A DNA stretch of 64,000 nt from Zavarzinia aquatilis (GTDB lineage Bacteria; Pseudomonadota; Alphaproteobacteria; Zavarziniales; Zavarziniaceae). Where the stretch lies: contig NZ_QGLE01000004.1 of the NCBI RefSeq assembly GCF_003173035.1, positions 62,001 to 126,000 on the forward strand. Direction: 5' to 3'. Below the pieces are notes generated by a model. The model was not told the origin of the DNA. It made no database searches and saw only the letters and a program-made list of their open reading frames with translations. The position numbers and the translations under genes were made by a program. This document shows, piece by piece, positions 32,653-40,140 of the stretch (position 1 is its first letter; each line of letters opens with the position of its first letter).

Positions 32653-33879
32653 TTATCGAGCCTTTTCCGAAATTTCAGCCTTCGCGACGAGGGCATCCAG
32701 ATAATCGGCCCATGCCTGCATCATCTTTCGCCGCTGTTCCATGTAGGTCGCCCGGCGATAGGCCGCCTTCACCTGATCGGGTTCCTTGTGGGCTAACTGC
32801 CGGTCGATCCAGGCCGGATCGAAGCCCTGCTCAGACAACAGACTATCGGCCATGGCCCGGAAGCCATGGGCGGTCATCTCGCCAGCGAAGCCATTGCGCT
32901 TGATCGCCATCAGGGCCGTGCCCTCGGAGATATGGCCTGTCTTCGAGCGGTCAGAGGCGAAGACATGGGCATTCCGTCCGGTGACCGGCTTCAACCCCTT
33001 CAGGATCGCCACCGCTTGGGTGGACAAGGGCACGGTGTGTTCGGCGCGGGTCTTCACCCGTTCGGGAGGAATGGTCCATGTGGCCTTGTGCAGGTCGATT
33101 TCCGACCACCGGGCACGGCACAGCTCTTTGCCCGGCCGGGTAAAGACCAGGGGCATGAATTTCAGCAGGGCAACCACCACAGGGTCACCGCGATAGGCAT
33201 GGATCATGAGCATGAGGTCAGTCACCCGGTCGGGATCGGTGACGGCGGCATGGTTCTTTGTGGCGTGCCGGCGAACAGCCCCCTTCAGGCTGGGCACGGG
33301 GTCCGCCGTCACCCGCCGGCCGCTCTGGATGGCATAGCGAAAGACCTGCCCGCACTTCTGCAGGATGCGCCGCGCGGTCCTGATCCCCTTGGCCTCGATT
33401 TCGTCGGCGAGGCGCAGCAGGTCCGGGGCCTCGACTTCGGCAACCGCCATGGCGCCGATGACCGGGAAAGCGTGGGTTTCCATCATCGAGAGATTGCGGG
33501 CATGGGTGCCGGGGTCCAACTCCTTGGCTTCCCTTTCCAGCCATTCGCGGGCCACGGCCTCGAAAGTGGCGATACCCATACCTGCCGTTGCCCGCTTGGC
33601 CTGTTGCTTCGCGGCGGCGGGGTCGATCCCCTCCGATAGCAACCGCCTTGCCTCCCTGACTCTTTCCCTGGCATCGGCAAGGGAGACGGTCGGATAGGCC
33701 CCGAAGGTTGTGGTCTTCTGTTTGCCGGCGAAGGTGTAGTTCAGTCGCCACAGCTTCGACCCGCTAGGACTGACCAGGAGGTAGAGACCGGCGCCATCCG
33801 CCTTCTTATAGGGGGTCGATTCGGGCTGAAAGGCGCGGATCGCCTTGTCTGTCAGGGCCATCATGGTATCGGCGCCCAT
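32653..33879 (-). CDS. int: P4-type tyrosine recombinase (integrase)
   Basis: 408 residues from ATG 33879; MM at 33864/33861 (ALTDKAIRAFQP follows) is an equally likely start. N-terminal DUF4102 arm-binding domain (YKKADGAGLYLLVSPSGSKLW), central SAM-like domain and catalytic domain with Arg in ELCRARWSEID, TAHGFRAM (His-x-x-Arg), LAHKEPD (His) and the nucleophile in ATYMEQRRKMM. It would act at the tRNA-Glu end 190 bp away. ATACCATG motifs overlap its start region. Confidence 0.93.
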   Translation of the reverse strand: MGADTMMALTDKAIRAFQPESTPYKKADGAGLYLLVSPSGSKLWRLNYTFAGKQKTTTFGAYPTVSLADARERVREARRLLSEGIDPAAAKQQAKRATAGMGIATFEAVAREWLEREAKELDPGTHARNLSMMETHAFPVIGAMAVAEVEAPDLLRLADEIEAKGIRTARRILQKCGQVFRYAIQSGRRVTADPVPSLKGAVRRHATKNHAAVTDPDRVTDLMLMIHAYRGDPVVVALLKFMPLVFTRPGKELCRARWSEIDLHKATWTIPPERVKTRAEHTVPLSTQAVAILKGLKPVTGRNAHVFASDRSKTGHISEGTALMAIKRNGFAGEMTAHGFRAMADSLLSEQGFDPAWIDRQLAHKEPDQVKAAYRRATYMEQRRKMMQAWADYLDALVAKAEISEKAR

Positions 33880-33944
33880 GGTATCGGCGCCGCCTCAGGG
33901 ATTCGATACCATGACCCTGCCGCGATACCATGGATCATACCATG
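33862..33944. repeat. Cluster of ATACCATG motifs near attR
   Basis: CATGGTAT at 33862 and 33877, and ATACCATG at 33906, 33925 and 33937. Five copies in 83 bp overlap and precede the integrase start; two more are near attL. Candidate integrase arm or excisionase sites that would also couple binding to integrase expression. Confidence 0.6.
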
Positions 33945-34065
33945 GAAATTTCTGGCTGCGGGCGCACGGATACGGACACCGACGCACAGGCTAAGGGGAA
34001 AAAAGCTAGGTTTTCTGGGGGTTTCTGGACGGATACGCACAAGGGCGAACGTCTGCAAATAGCCA

Positions 34066-34082
34066 GTTGGCGTCCCCAAGGG
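34066..34082. other. attR core within tRNA-Glu 3' end
   Basis: GTTGGCGTCCCCAAGGG, exact match to 18021-18037. Bases 34068-34082 are the 3' end of the tRNA, so integration leaves a complete tRNA gene. Confidence 0.88.
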
Positions 34083-34143
34083 GATTCGAACCCCTGTTAC
34101 CGCCGTGAGAGGGCGATGTCCTAGGCCTCTAGACGATGGGGAC
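34068..34143 (-). tRNA. tRNA-Glu (anticodon CTC)
   Basis: 76 nt including encoded CCA. Read on the minus strand it begins GTCCCCATCGTCTAGAGG, has anticodon loop CCCTCTCAC with CTC, the T-arm CAGGGGTTCGAATCCCC and ends TGGGGACGCCA. The acceptor stem pairs GTCCCC with GGGGAC. Its 3' end is the attachment site of the satellite. Confidence 0.95.
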
Positions 34144-34187
34144 CAGAGCCGGGAGAGGCGGGTTAATAGCCGCTCCCGGCGTGCCGA

Positions 34188-35249
34188 TCAAGTGTTTTCT
34201 GCGGCAGGCGGCAAGGCCGCGGCCAGCAGGGCGTCGATGCTGGCGAGGTCGGTGTCGAAAGCGGTGACGAAACGGTAGAGGCCGGCCTCGCTCGCCGGGT
34301 CGGCCGGTGGCGCGCCCCAGGGGTAGAAGTGATAGCCGGCGCGCAGCAGGCGATCGGCGATCGCGAGCGGCAGGCGCACGAACAGCTCGTTGCCATCGAC
34401 CGGGTGATCGAGGTCGACCCCCGGCAGGTCGATGAGGCCAAGGGCGAGATGGCGCGCCGCCTCATTGGCGTGGGCGGCATTCTTCAGCCACAGGTCGTCG
34501 TCGAGATAGGCGAGGAGCTGGGCCGAGAGGAAGCGCATCTTCGAGAACAGATGGCCCGCGCGCTTGCGCCGGAACAGGAAATTCTCGGCAGAAGCAGGGT
34601 CGAAGAAGATCACCGCCTCGGCGGCGAGGGCGCCGTTCTTGGTCGCGCCGAAGGACAGGGCCTCGACCCCCGCCTTCCAGGTCACCTCGGCCGGGGTGCA
34701 GCCGAGGCTGGCGACGGCATTGGCGAAGCGGGCGCCGTCCATGTGCAGATGCAGAGATTCGGTGCGGCAGAAAGCGGCAATGGCGGCGATCTCGGCCGGG
34801 GCATAGACCGTGCCGCATTCGCTCGCCTGGGTGATCGAGACGACGGCGGGTTGGACCTGATGCTGGTCGCCCTTGCGGAGGGGCGCGATGCGGGCGGCGA
34901 GGGCGGCCGGGGTCAGTTTTCCATCCGGCGCCGGCACGGCCATGATGCGGGCGCCGGTCATCGCCTCGACCGCGCCGCATTCGTCGACCTCGACATGGGC
35001 TTCCGCTCCGGCCAGCACGCCGCCCCAGGGCGGGGTCAGGGCCGAGAGGGCAAGGGCATTGGCGGCGGTGCCGGTCGCGACTGGATACACCGCGACTTCG
35101 CGCTCGAAGACCTCGCACAGGCGCTTCGTCAGGGCCTCGGTCAGCGGATCGGCGCCATAAGCCGGCATCGGCCCGGCCGCCGCCGCTTCCGCCAGCGCGG
35201 CGACGATCTTCGGATGGGCGCCTGTGACATTGTCGGACGAGAAATTCAT
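34188..35249 (-). CDS. ltaE: Low-specificity L-threonine aldolase
   Basis: 353 residues from MNFSSDNVTGAHPKIVAAL. PLP-dependent fold-type I enzyme: substrate segment SSDNVTG, GTAANALAL, HVEVDECGAVE, HMDGARFANAV and the PLP lysine in SFGATKNGALAAEAV. It cleaves L-threonine/allo-threonine to glycine and acetaldehyde. ATG overlaps the stop of the upstream M67 peptidase gene by 4 bp. Confidence 0.92.
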   Translation of the reverse strand: MNFSSDNVTGAHPKIVAALAEAAAAGPMPAYGADPLTEALTKRLCEVFEREVAVYPVATGTAANALALSALTPPWGGVLAGAEAHVEVDECGAVEAMTGARIMAVPAPDGKLTPAALAARIAPLRKGDQHQVQPAVVSITQASECGTVYAPAEIAAIAAFCRTESLHLHMDGARFANAVASLGCTPAEVTWKAGVEALSFGATKNGALAAEAVIFFDPASAENFLFRRKRAGHLFSKMRFLSAQLLAYLDDDLWLKNAAHANEAARHLALGLIDLPGVDLDHPVDGNELFVRLPLAIADRLLRAGYHFYPWGAPPADPASEAGLYRFVTAFDTDLASIDALLAAALPPAAENT

Positions 35250-35770
35250 GGGCAAACCTCGAGATACGCTTCGCAAAACCCGTCCGGCCCCGGCCACCAG
35301 GCCCGGCAGGCGCCGTCCGCCCCGACGATGAGCCAGACCAGACTGTGATCATAGGCGCCTTCCCGGTCGCGGGGCGAGGGGATGGGCGCGCTGGCAGGAT
35401 GGGAATGATAGAGCCCGACAATACGCCGGCCGACGGCCCGCGCCTCGCGCTGCAGCTTCAGGTGCAGGGCGGCGTCGATCTCGAAGGTGTCGAGCGCACC
35501 GTCCGGGGCGAGGTTGGGCGAGGGCAGGGCTTCGTCGGCGAAGGCGTCCCCCCTTTCAGCGTCATCCCGGCGCGGGCCGGGATCGCGGGACGGGAAGGGC
35601 GCCTCTCTCGTCCAAAGGCCCCGGCCTGCGCCGGGGCGACGGGTTTCAGGGGGCAATCCTTCGGCGGCGGGACCGAGCAGGAAACCGCAGGCTTCGCGCG
35701 GGTGCTCGGCCGCGGCATGGGCGCGCAGGGCGGCGAGCGCGGCGGCCGAAAGACGCAGCGCCCGTGCCAT
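35246..35770 (-). CDS. M67/JAMM metallopeptidase with in-frame palindromic-repeat insertion
   Basis: 174 residues. JAMM catalytic elements complete: Glu in EHPREACGFLLG and the zinc motif HSHPASAPIPSPRD (H-x-H-x7-S-x2-D). Prokaryotic relatives remove C-terminal residues from sulfur-carrier or ubiquitin-like proteins, or act in cysteine biosynthesis. Residues about 42-70 (arginine/proline-rich, RRPGAGRGLW ... SRDPGPRR) have no counterpart in the family and are encoded by the 82-bp palindromic repeat at 35560-35641. The frame stays open across it. Confidence 0.8.
   Translation of the reverse strand: MARALRLSAAALAALRAHAAAEHPREACGFLLGPAAEGLPPETRRPGAGRGLWTREAPFPSRDPGPRRDDAERGDAFADEALPSPNLAPDGALDTFEIDAALHLKLQREARAVGRRIVGLYHSHPASAPIPSPRDREGAYDHSLVWLIVGADGACRAWWPGPDGFCEAYLEVCP
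35560..35641. repeat. Interspersed palindromic repeat inside a coding gene
   Basis: 82 bp beginning CGTCATCCCGGCGCGGGCC and ending GGCCTGCGCCGGGGCGACG, the same end structure as the intergenic copy at 3967-4051. It lies wholly inside the M67 peptidase gene and keeps the reading frame. Confidence 0.85.
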
Positions 35771-35773
35771 CGG

Positions 35774-36079
35774 TCAGGGGGCGCCGGCGGTCAGGGCGGT
35801 GCTGCCCACGGCCTGCCCGGTCGCTGGGTCGATGAAGAGCAGGCGCTCGGCACCGGAGGCGGCGCGCAGGCGCAGGACCAGCCGGTCGCCGGCGCCTGTC
35901 GTCTCGATCAGGGTCTCGCCCGCCGGAATCTCGATCGCCGCCGCGATGGCGCCTTTTTTGCCGCCTACCTTGGTCGCCAGCCCGTAGATGAACAGGGCCA
36001 TCATGACGAGGAAGATGACGCCGAGGATGATCACAACGGCCTTGAGGCCACGGGGGTTGCTGGGCAACTCTTCAGCCAT
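35774..36079 (-). CDS. Small single-span membrane protein of unknown function
   Basis: 101 residues: cytoplasmic start, one membrane helix (AVVIILGVIFLVMMALFIYGLA), and a periplasmic beta-rich tail (IPAGETLIETTGAGDRLVLR, LLFIDPATGQAVG). Similar proteins are encoded next to rluD-type genes in alphaproteobacteria. It starts back-to-back with rluD and ends 3 bp before the peptidase gene. Confidence 0.78.
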   Translation of the reverse strand: MAEELPSNPRGLKAVVIILGVIFLVMMALFIYGLATKVGGKKGAIAAAIEIPAGETLIETTGAGDRLVLRLRAASGAERLLFIDPATGQAVGSTALTAGAP

Positions 36080-37031
36080 GATGGATATGCTCGCGACGCT
36101 TCATAATCTGGTGGTGCAGGATGCCGCAGGCGGTGATCGCCTGGATCGTTTCCTCGCCACGGCCACCGGCCTGTCGCGGGTGCGACTGAAAGGCCTGATC
36201 GAGGCCGGCCGGGTCACGGTCGACGGGGCGACCATAGAGGACGCCTCGGCCAGGGTCAAACCGGGTCAGTCGGTGGTGCTGGGCGTGCCGCCCGCCGCGC
36301 CGGCCGCCCCGGTCGCGCAGGCGATGGATCTGGTGATCCCTTACGAGGACGAACATCTGATCGTGGTCGACAAGCCGGCCGGGCTCGTCGTCCATCCCGC
36401 GCCCGGCAATCCGGACGGCACCCTGGTCAACGCGCTGCTCGATCATTGCCGGGGCAGTCTCTCCGGTATTGGCGGGGTGGAGCGGCCGGGCATCGTCCAC
36501 CGCATCGACAAGGACACCTCGGGCCTTCTGGTCGTCGCCAAGACCGAGGCGGCGCATCATGGCCTCGCCGATCTGTTCGCCCGCCACGATCTCGACCGCG
36601 GCTACAAGGCCGTGGTCTGGGGCAGTCCGGCAAGCAACGAGGGCACGGTGGACCGGCCCATCGCCCGTTCGCGCTTCGACCGCAAGAAGATGGCCATCGT
36701 CGAGGACGGCAAGCCCGCGATCACCCATTGGCGGGTGGAGCGACGCTTCGGCCGGCCGCCGTCGGCCAGCCTGCTCGACTGCCGGCTGGAGACCGGGCGT
36801 ACCCATCAAATCCGGGTGCATCTGACCTCCCTCGGCCATGCGCTGGTCGGCGATCCGGTCTATGGCCGGGTGCCGCGCGGCGCGCCCAGCGCGGCGGCGG
36901 CTTTCGACAGGCAGGCGCTTCACGCATGGCTGCTCGGCTTCCGGCATCCGATCAGCGCGGAACTTCTGCGATTTGAGAGCGAACTCCCAAACGATATGTC
37001 GGATTTGCTTGACAGTCTGGAATCTATCTAA
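36078..37031 (+). CDS. rluD: RluA/RluD-family 23S rRNA pseudouridine synthase
   Basis: 317 residues from the first of three close ATGs (36078, 36081, 36087). An N-terminal S4 domain (DRLDRFLATATGLSRVRLKGLIEAGRV) precedes the catalytic domain with PGIVHRIDKDTSGLLVVAKT (catalytic Asp), PVYGR and ETGRTHQIRVHL. Probably makes the helix 69 pseudouridines; RluA versus RluC/D specificity is inferred from the S4 domain and length. Its first bases overlap the divergent small membrane protein gene. Confidence 0.88.
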   Translation: MMDMLATLHNLVVQDAAGGDRLDRFLATATGLSRVRLKGLIEAGRVTVDGATIEDASARVKPGQSVVLGVPPAAPAAPVAQAMDLVIPYEDEHLIVVDKPAGLVVHPAPGNPDGTLVNALLDHCRGSLSGIGGVERPGIVHRIDKDTSGLLVVAKTEAAHHGLADLFARHDLDRGYKAVVWGSPASNEGTVDRPIARSRFDRKKMAIVEDGKPAITHWRVERRFGRPPSASLLDCRLETGRTHQIRVHLTSLGHALVGDPVYGRVPRGAPSAAAAFDRQALHAWLLGFRHPISAELLRFESELPNDMSDLLDSLESI

Positions 37032-37036
37032 ACAAT
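37009..37036 (+). promoter_or_regulatory. Candidate rpoH promoter
   Basis: TTGACA (37009-37014), 16 bp, AACAAT (37031-37036). It starts in the last codons of rluD and would give a leader near 95 nt before rpoH. Confidence 0.45.
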
Positions 37037-37135
37037 GACGATATCCGATTGCCTCACTCAGGTATTGCGCGACCCCGCCGATTTCCCGACTGTTGGGGCA
37101 AGCACATTTCCCGGCCGACGCCAGGAGGTAAACCC

Positions 37136-38047
37136 ATGAGCGTTCCCTCGACCATGAAAATGCCGGCCCTGCCCGACGAAGGCAGCCTCAGCCGCTATCT
37201 CTCCGAAATCCGCAAGTTCCCGATGCTGGAGCCGGAGGAGGAATTCATGCTGGCCAAGGCCTGGCGGGAGCATGGCGATTCGGAAGCCGCGCACCGGCTG
37301 GTGACCAGCCACCTGCGCCTCGTCGCCAAGATCGCCATGGGGTATCGCGGCTATGGCCTGCCGGTGTCCGAGCTGATTTCGGAAGGCAACGTCGGCATGA
37401 TGCAGGCGGTGAAACGCTTCGAGCCGGACAAGGGCTTCCGCCTCGCGACCTATGCCATGTGGTGGATCCGGGCGGCGATCCAGGAATATATCCTGCGCTC
37501 GTGGAGCCTCGTTAAGATCGGCACCACGGCGGCGCAGAAGAAGCTGTTCTTCAACCTGCGCCGGATGAAGGGCAAGCTGGCCGCGCTGGAAGAGGGCGAT
37601 CTGAAGCCCGAGCATGTCGCGCAGATCGCCCACAAGCTGGCGGTGACCGAGGCGGACGTCGTCTCGATGAACCGCCGCCTCGCCGCGCCCGACCACAGCC
37701 TGAACGCGCCCTTGCGCGTCGACGGCGAGGGCGAGTGGCAGGACTGGCTGGTGGACGAGACGCCGGACCAGGAAGTCCGCCTTGCCGAGCGCGAGGAAAT
37801 GGATATCCGCCGCGGCCTGCTGAAAGACGCCATGGGCGGCCTGACCGAGCGCGAGCGCGACATCCTGCAGCGCCGCCGTCTCGTGGAAGAGCCAGTGACG
37901 CTGGAAGACCTGAGCCAGGAATACGGTATCAGCCGCGAGCGTGTGCGCCAGATCGAGGTGCGGGCGTTCGAGAAATTGCAGAAGGCGATGCGCAATGCCG
38001 CCCATGGTCAGGCGCGTCCCGCGCTGATCGGCGCCGCCGCCGACTGA
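37136..38047 (+). CDS. rpoH: RNA polymerase sigma-32 factor RpoH
   Basis: 303 residues from ATG with AGGAGG upstream. Region 1.2-2: LSRYLSEIRKFPMLEPEEEF, HLRLVAKIAMGYRGYGLPV, RLATYAMWWIRAAIQEYILRSWSLVKIGTTAAQKKLFFNLRR; the last segment contains the RpoH box used by FtsH/DnaK control. Region 4: LTERERDILQRRRL ... SQEYGISRERVRQIEVRAFEKLQ. Directs heat-shock gene transcription. The long rluD-rpoH spacer has its own promoter; convergent hairpin follows. Confidence 0.96.
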   Translation: MSVPSTMKMPALPDEGSLSRYLSEIRKFPMLEPEEEFMLAKAWREHGDSEAAHRLVTSHLRLVAKIAMGYRGYGLPVSELISEGNVGMMQAVKRFEPDKGFRLATYAMWWIRAAIQEYILRSWSLVKIGTTAAQKKLFFNLRRMKGKLAALEEGDLKPEHVAQIAHKLAVTEADVVSMNRRLAAPDHSLNAPLRVDGEGEWQDWLVDETPDQEVRLAEREEMDIRRGLLKDAMGGLTERERDILQRRRLVEEPVTLEDLSQEYGISRERVRQIEVRAFEKLQKAMRNAAHGQARPALIGAAAD

Positions 38048-38065
38048 CCTTGCCCTGATGGGCAG

Positions 38066-38089
38066 CGCCCCCGGCCTCGGCCGGGGGCG
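38066..38089. terminator. Terminator-like hairpin between convergent genes
   Basis: Perfect 11-bp stem CGCCCCCGGCC / GGCCGGGGGCG with 2-nt loop, 19 bp after rpoH and 12 bp from the end of the amino-acid-binding protein gene; no T-run. Confidence 0.65.
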
Positions 38090-38101
38090 GAACCCCGCCG
38101 A

Positions 38102-38905
38102 TCAGTAGATCGAGAAGGGGAAATACTTGTCGTTGATCGTCTTGTAGGTGCCGTCCTCGAGGATCTCCTTGATCGCCTTGTTGAGGGCGAGGCGGAGTTC
38201 GTCGTCACCCTTGCGCACGGCGATGCCGACGCCGTCGCCCAGGATTTCGCGCGGCTCGTACATGGCGGGGCCGACGAAGTCGAATTTGGCGCCGGCTTCG
38301 GTCTTCAGCCATTCGGCGGTCACCAGCTTGTCGACGAGGGCGGCCTCGACGCGGCCGGCCGACAGGTCGGCGTAAAGCTCGTCGACGGTCGCGTAGAGCT
38401 TCACCGTCGAGTCCTTGTAGACCGCTTCCAGCATGTTGGCCTGAATGGTCGAGGACTGGGCGCCCAGGGTCTTGCCCGCCATGGCCTTGGCCGAGGCGTC
38501 GCCGACGTCGGTGCCCTTGGCGGCGACGAACTGGGTCGGGGTGTTGTAATATTTATCCGAGAAGTCGACGACCTTCTTGCGTTCGGCGGTGATCGACATC
38601 GAGGCGACGATGGCGTCGTACTTCTTGGTCTGCAGGGCGGGGATGATGCCGTCCCAATCCTGCGCGACGAATTCGCACTTCACCTTCATCTTGTCGCACA
38701 GGGCCTTGGCGATATCGACGTCGAAGCCCTGGAGCTTGCCTTCCGAGTCGATGAAGTTGAACGGGGGATAGGCGCCCTCCGTCCCGATGCGGACGACTTT
38801 CTCTTCCGCCGAAGCGGGCGCGGTACCGAGGCCGATGGCCGCCAGGATGGTGGCGGCGGCCGCCAGGACGCGCAGGCCGCTGTTCGTGCGAAGGCCAAAG
38901 AACAT
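38102..38905 (-). CDS. Periplasmic amino-acid-binding protein, orphan
   Basis: 267 residues with signal peptide (LRVLAAAATILAAIGLGTAPASA). Mature protein is a cluster-3 polar amino-acid-binding fold: RIGTEGAYPPFNFIDSEGKLQGFDVDIAKALC, DWDGIIPALQTKKYDAIVASMSIT, RKKVVDFSDKYYN. The ligand-binding Arg/Asp positions resemble lysine/arginine/ornithine-binding proteins. No permease or ATPase gene is adjacent, so it must use a distant ABC transporter or serve as a sensor protein. Confidence 0.88.
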   Translation of the reverse strand: MFFGLRTNSGLRVLAAAATILAAIGLGTAPASAEEKVVRIGTEGAYPPFNFIDSEGKLQGFDVDIAKALCDKMKVKCEFVAQDWDGIIPALQTKKYDAIVASMSITAERKKVVDFSDKYYNTPTQFVAAKGTDVGDASAKAMAGKTLGAQSSTIQANMLEAVYKDSTVKLYATVDELYADLSAGRVEAALVDKLVTAEWLKTEAGAKFDFVGPAMYEPREILGDGVGIAVRKGDDELRLALNKAIKEILEDGTYKTINDKYFPFSIY

Positions 38906-38962
38906 GTTCTGATCCCCCAGAGGTTTCGGACGCCGCCAGCGTCGCGCGCTTGGACAGGGAGA

Positions 38963-40012
38963 TCAAGCGCCTTGGGTGTTTTCCGCGTTCGGTGCCGGGG
39001 CCGTCGCCCCGGTGGCGTGGAGGGAAGCCTCGGGCGAGGTTTCGGCGGGGACGTCGGGCGTTGCCGCGGCGACGGGCGCGCTGGTGGTGTCGGGGGCGGT
39101 CCCGGAGGCGGTGTCGACCTCGCTCCCGACCACGGGATCGTCGACGGCGCGGCGACGGCGTCGCAGCAGCACCACGACGATGGCGCCGACGCCGCCCAGC
39201 AAGCCGCCGATGACCGCGCCGACCAGCGCGGTCGAACCCATGGCCTGCCATTCGCTGCGATTCGGCACCGGCAGGGCGGCCGGCATGGCACTGTCGTCGT
39301 TGGTGAACTGCAGGTCGGCCATGCCTTCGGACATTTGCCCGATCAGGGTCTCGAACACCGACTTGCCGGTGGCGGCGCTGCCGTCATAGGCGCTGAACAG
39401 ATTGATGTTCACCGGAATCTGCCGGACCAGCCCAACCCCGGCGACGCCCGCGACCATGGTCTTTTCCGTGCCGCGCCCCTGCAGGCTGGTGGTGCCGACA
39501 TAGATCGCGAGTTCGTCGCGGGCGATCACCGCGAAGACGGGCTTCGGCGCGTCGGACGGCTTGCTCGCCTTCGCCTGGGCTTCGCCGTTGGCGGCCACTT
39601 CCTCGATCGTCGCGGTCGGAAAGGGCTTGGCGACGGCATTCAGATAGGACGGTCGCGAATCGGTCACCCGCTCGATCTGGGCGCCCTGGGTCAGCAGCAG
39701 GACCTGGCCGAAGTGATCGAGCACGGCGCGGTCGCCGTTGCGCAGATCGACCAGTTCGTTGCAGTCGCCGAAGGCGAGGGCGATGCGCATGGTCTCGCTC
39801 ACGGCGCCGCGCATGGCGAGGATCAACTGCGCTTCGGCCGGCCGCGATTCGTCGAGCACGCAATAGCCGGCGAGGGGCGCGATTTCGAGGGTTTCGCCAT
39901 TGCCAATGTCGACCCCGACCGCCTCGGCCGCGCGCGGCAGCAGCACGGTGGCGGCAGCGAGGCCGGCGCCCAGGGCCAGGGCTGCGGAGAAGCGGGAGCG
40001 GAGGCGCATCAT
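38963..40012 (-). CDS. Secreted/membrane-tethered protein of unknown function
   Basis: 349 residues from MMRLRSRFSAALALG (ATG at 40027 and 40120 are alternatives). Signal peptide ending near PRAAEA, a globular region of about 230 residues (NGETLEIAPLAGYCVLDESR, ALAFGDCNELVDLRNGDRAV, VGTTSLQGRGTEKTMVAGVA), one membrane helix (TALVGAVIGGLLGGVGAIVV) followed by RRRRR and a 60-residue Ala/Pro/Thr-rich tail. A signal peptide plus stop-transfer helix predicts a periplasmic domain with cytoplasmic tail. No family recognised. Confidence 0.65.
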   Translation of the reverse strand: MMRLRSRFSAALALGAGLAAATVLLPRAAEAVGVDIGNGETLEIAPLAGYCVLDESRPAEAQLILAMRGAVSETMRIALAFGDCNELVDLRNGDRAVLDHFGQVLLLTQGAQIERVTDSRPSYLNAVAKPFPTATIEEVAANGEAQAKASKPSDAPKPVFAVIARDELAIYVGTTSLQGRGTEKTMVAGVAGVGLVRQIPVNINLFSAYDGSAATGKSVFETLIGQMSEGMADLQFTNDDSAMPAALPVPNRSEWQAMGSTALVGAVIGGLLGGVGAIVVVLLRRRRRAVDDPVVGSEVDTASGTAPDTTSAPVAAATPDVPAETSPEASLHATGATAPAPNAENTQGA

Positions 40013-40140
40013 CAAGGCGGGAACCATCGGCCGGCGGAACACGAGTCGGTCGGCTTGCGGCCGACATTCGCGCAACGTTACCTTTGGATCAGCGCGTGGA
40101 AAGACAAAAAACGACCGCATCGCGCAAGAGGGAGAACAAA

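Larger units (their letters stand above)
18021..34082. mobile_element. Integrated capsid-forming phage satellite (cfPICI-like), 16,062 bp
   Basis: Bounded by the exact 17-bp direct repeat GTTGGCGTCCCCAAGGG at 18021-18037 and 34066-34082; the right copy is the 3' end of tRNA-Glu. From left: repeat and hairpin region, XRE repressor operon, divergent small-gene operon, a 345-residue unknown, AlpA-like and PC4-like proteins, primase, DUF3987 protein, two unknowns, then portal, protease-capsid, head protein, connector, HNH, TerS, TerL, and an outward-placed integrase. There are no tail, baseplate, holin or endolysin genes. Capsid, packaging and replication functions without tails define capsid-forming phage-inducible islands. 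Confidence 0.85.

Noticed and set aside
32653-33879. Integrase as remnant of an unrelated older insertion
   Set aside because: Its gene is intact and lies 190 bp from attR of the same 17-bp repeat that bounds the capsid genes, so one element explains both.
18021-34082. Ordinary complete or decayed prophage
   Set aside because: Capsid and packaging genes are intact and ordered, while tail and lysis modules are cleanly absent, with integrase and att at the ends. Decay would leave fragments.
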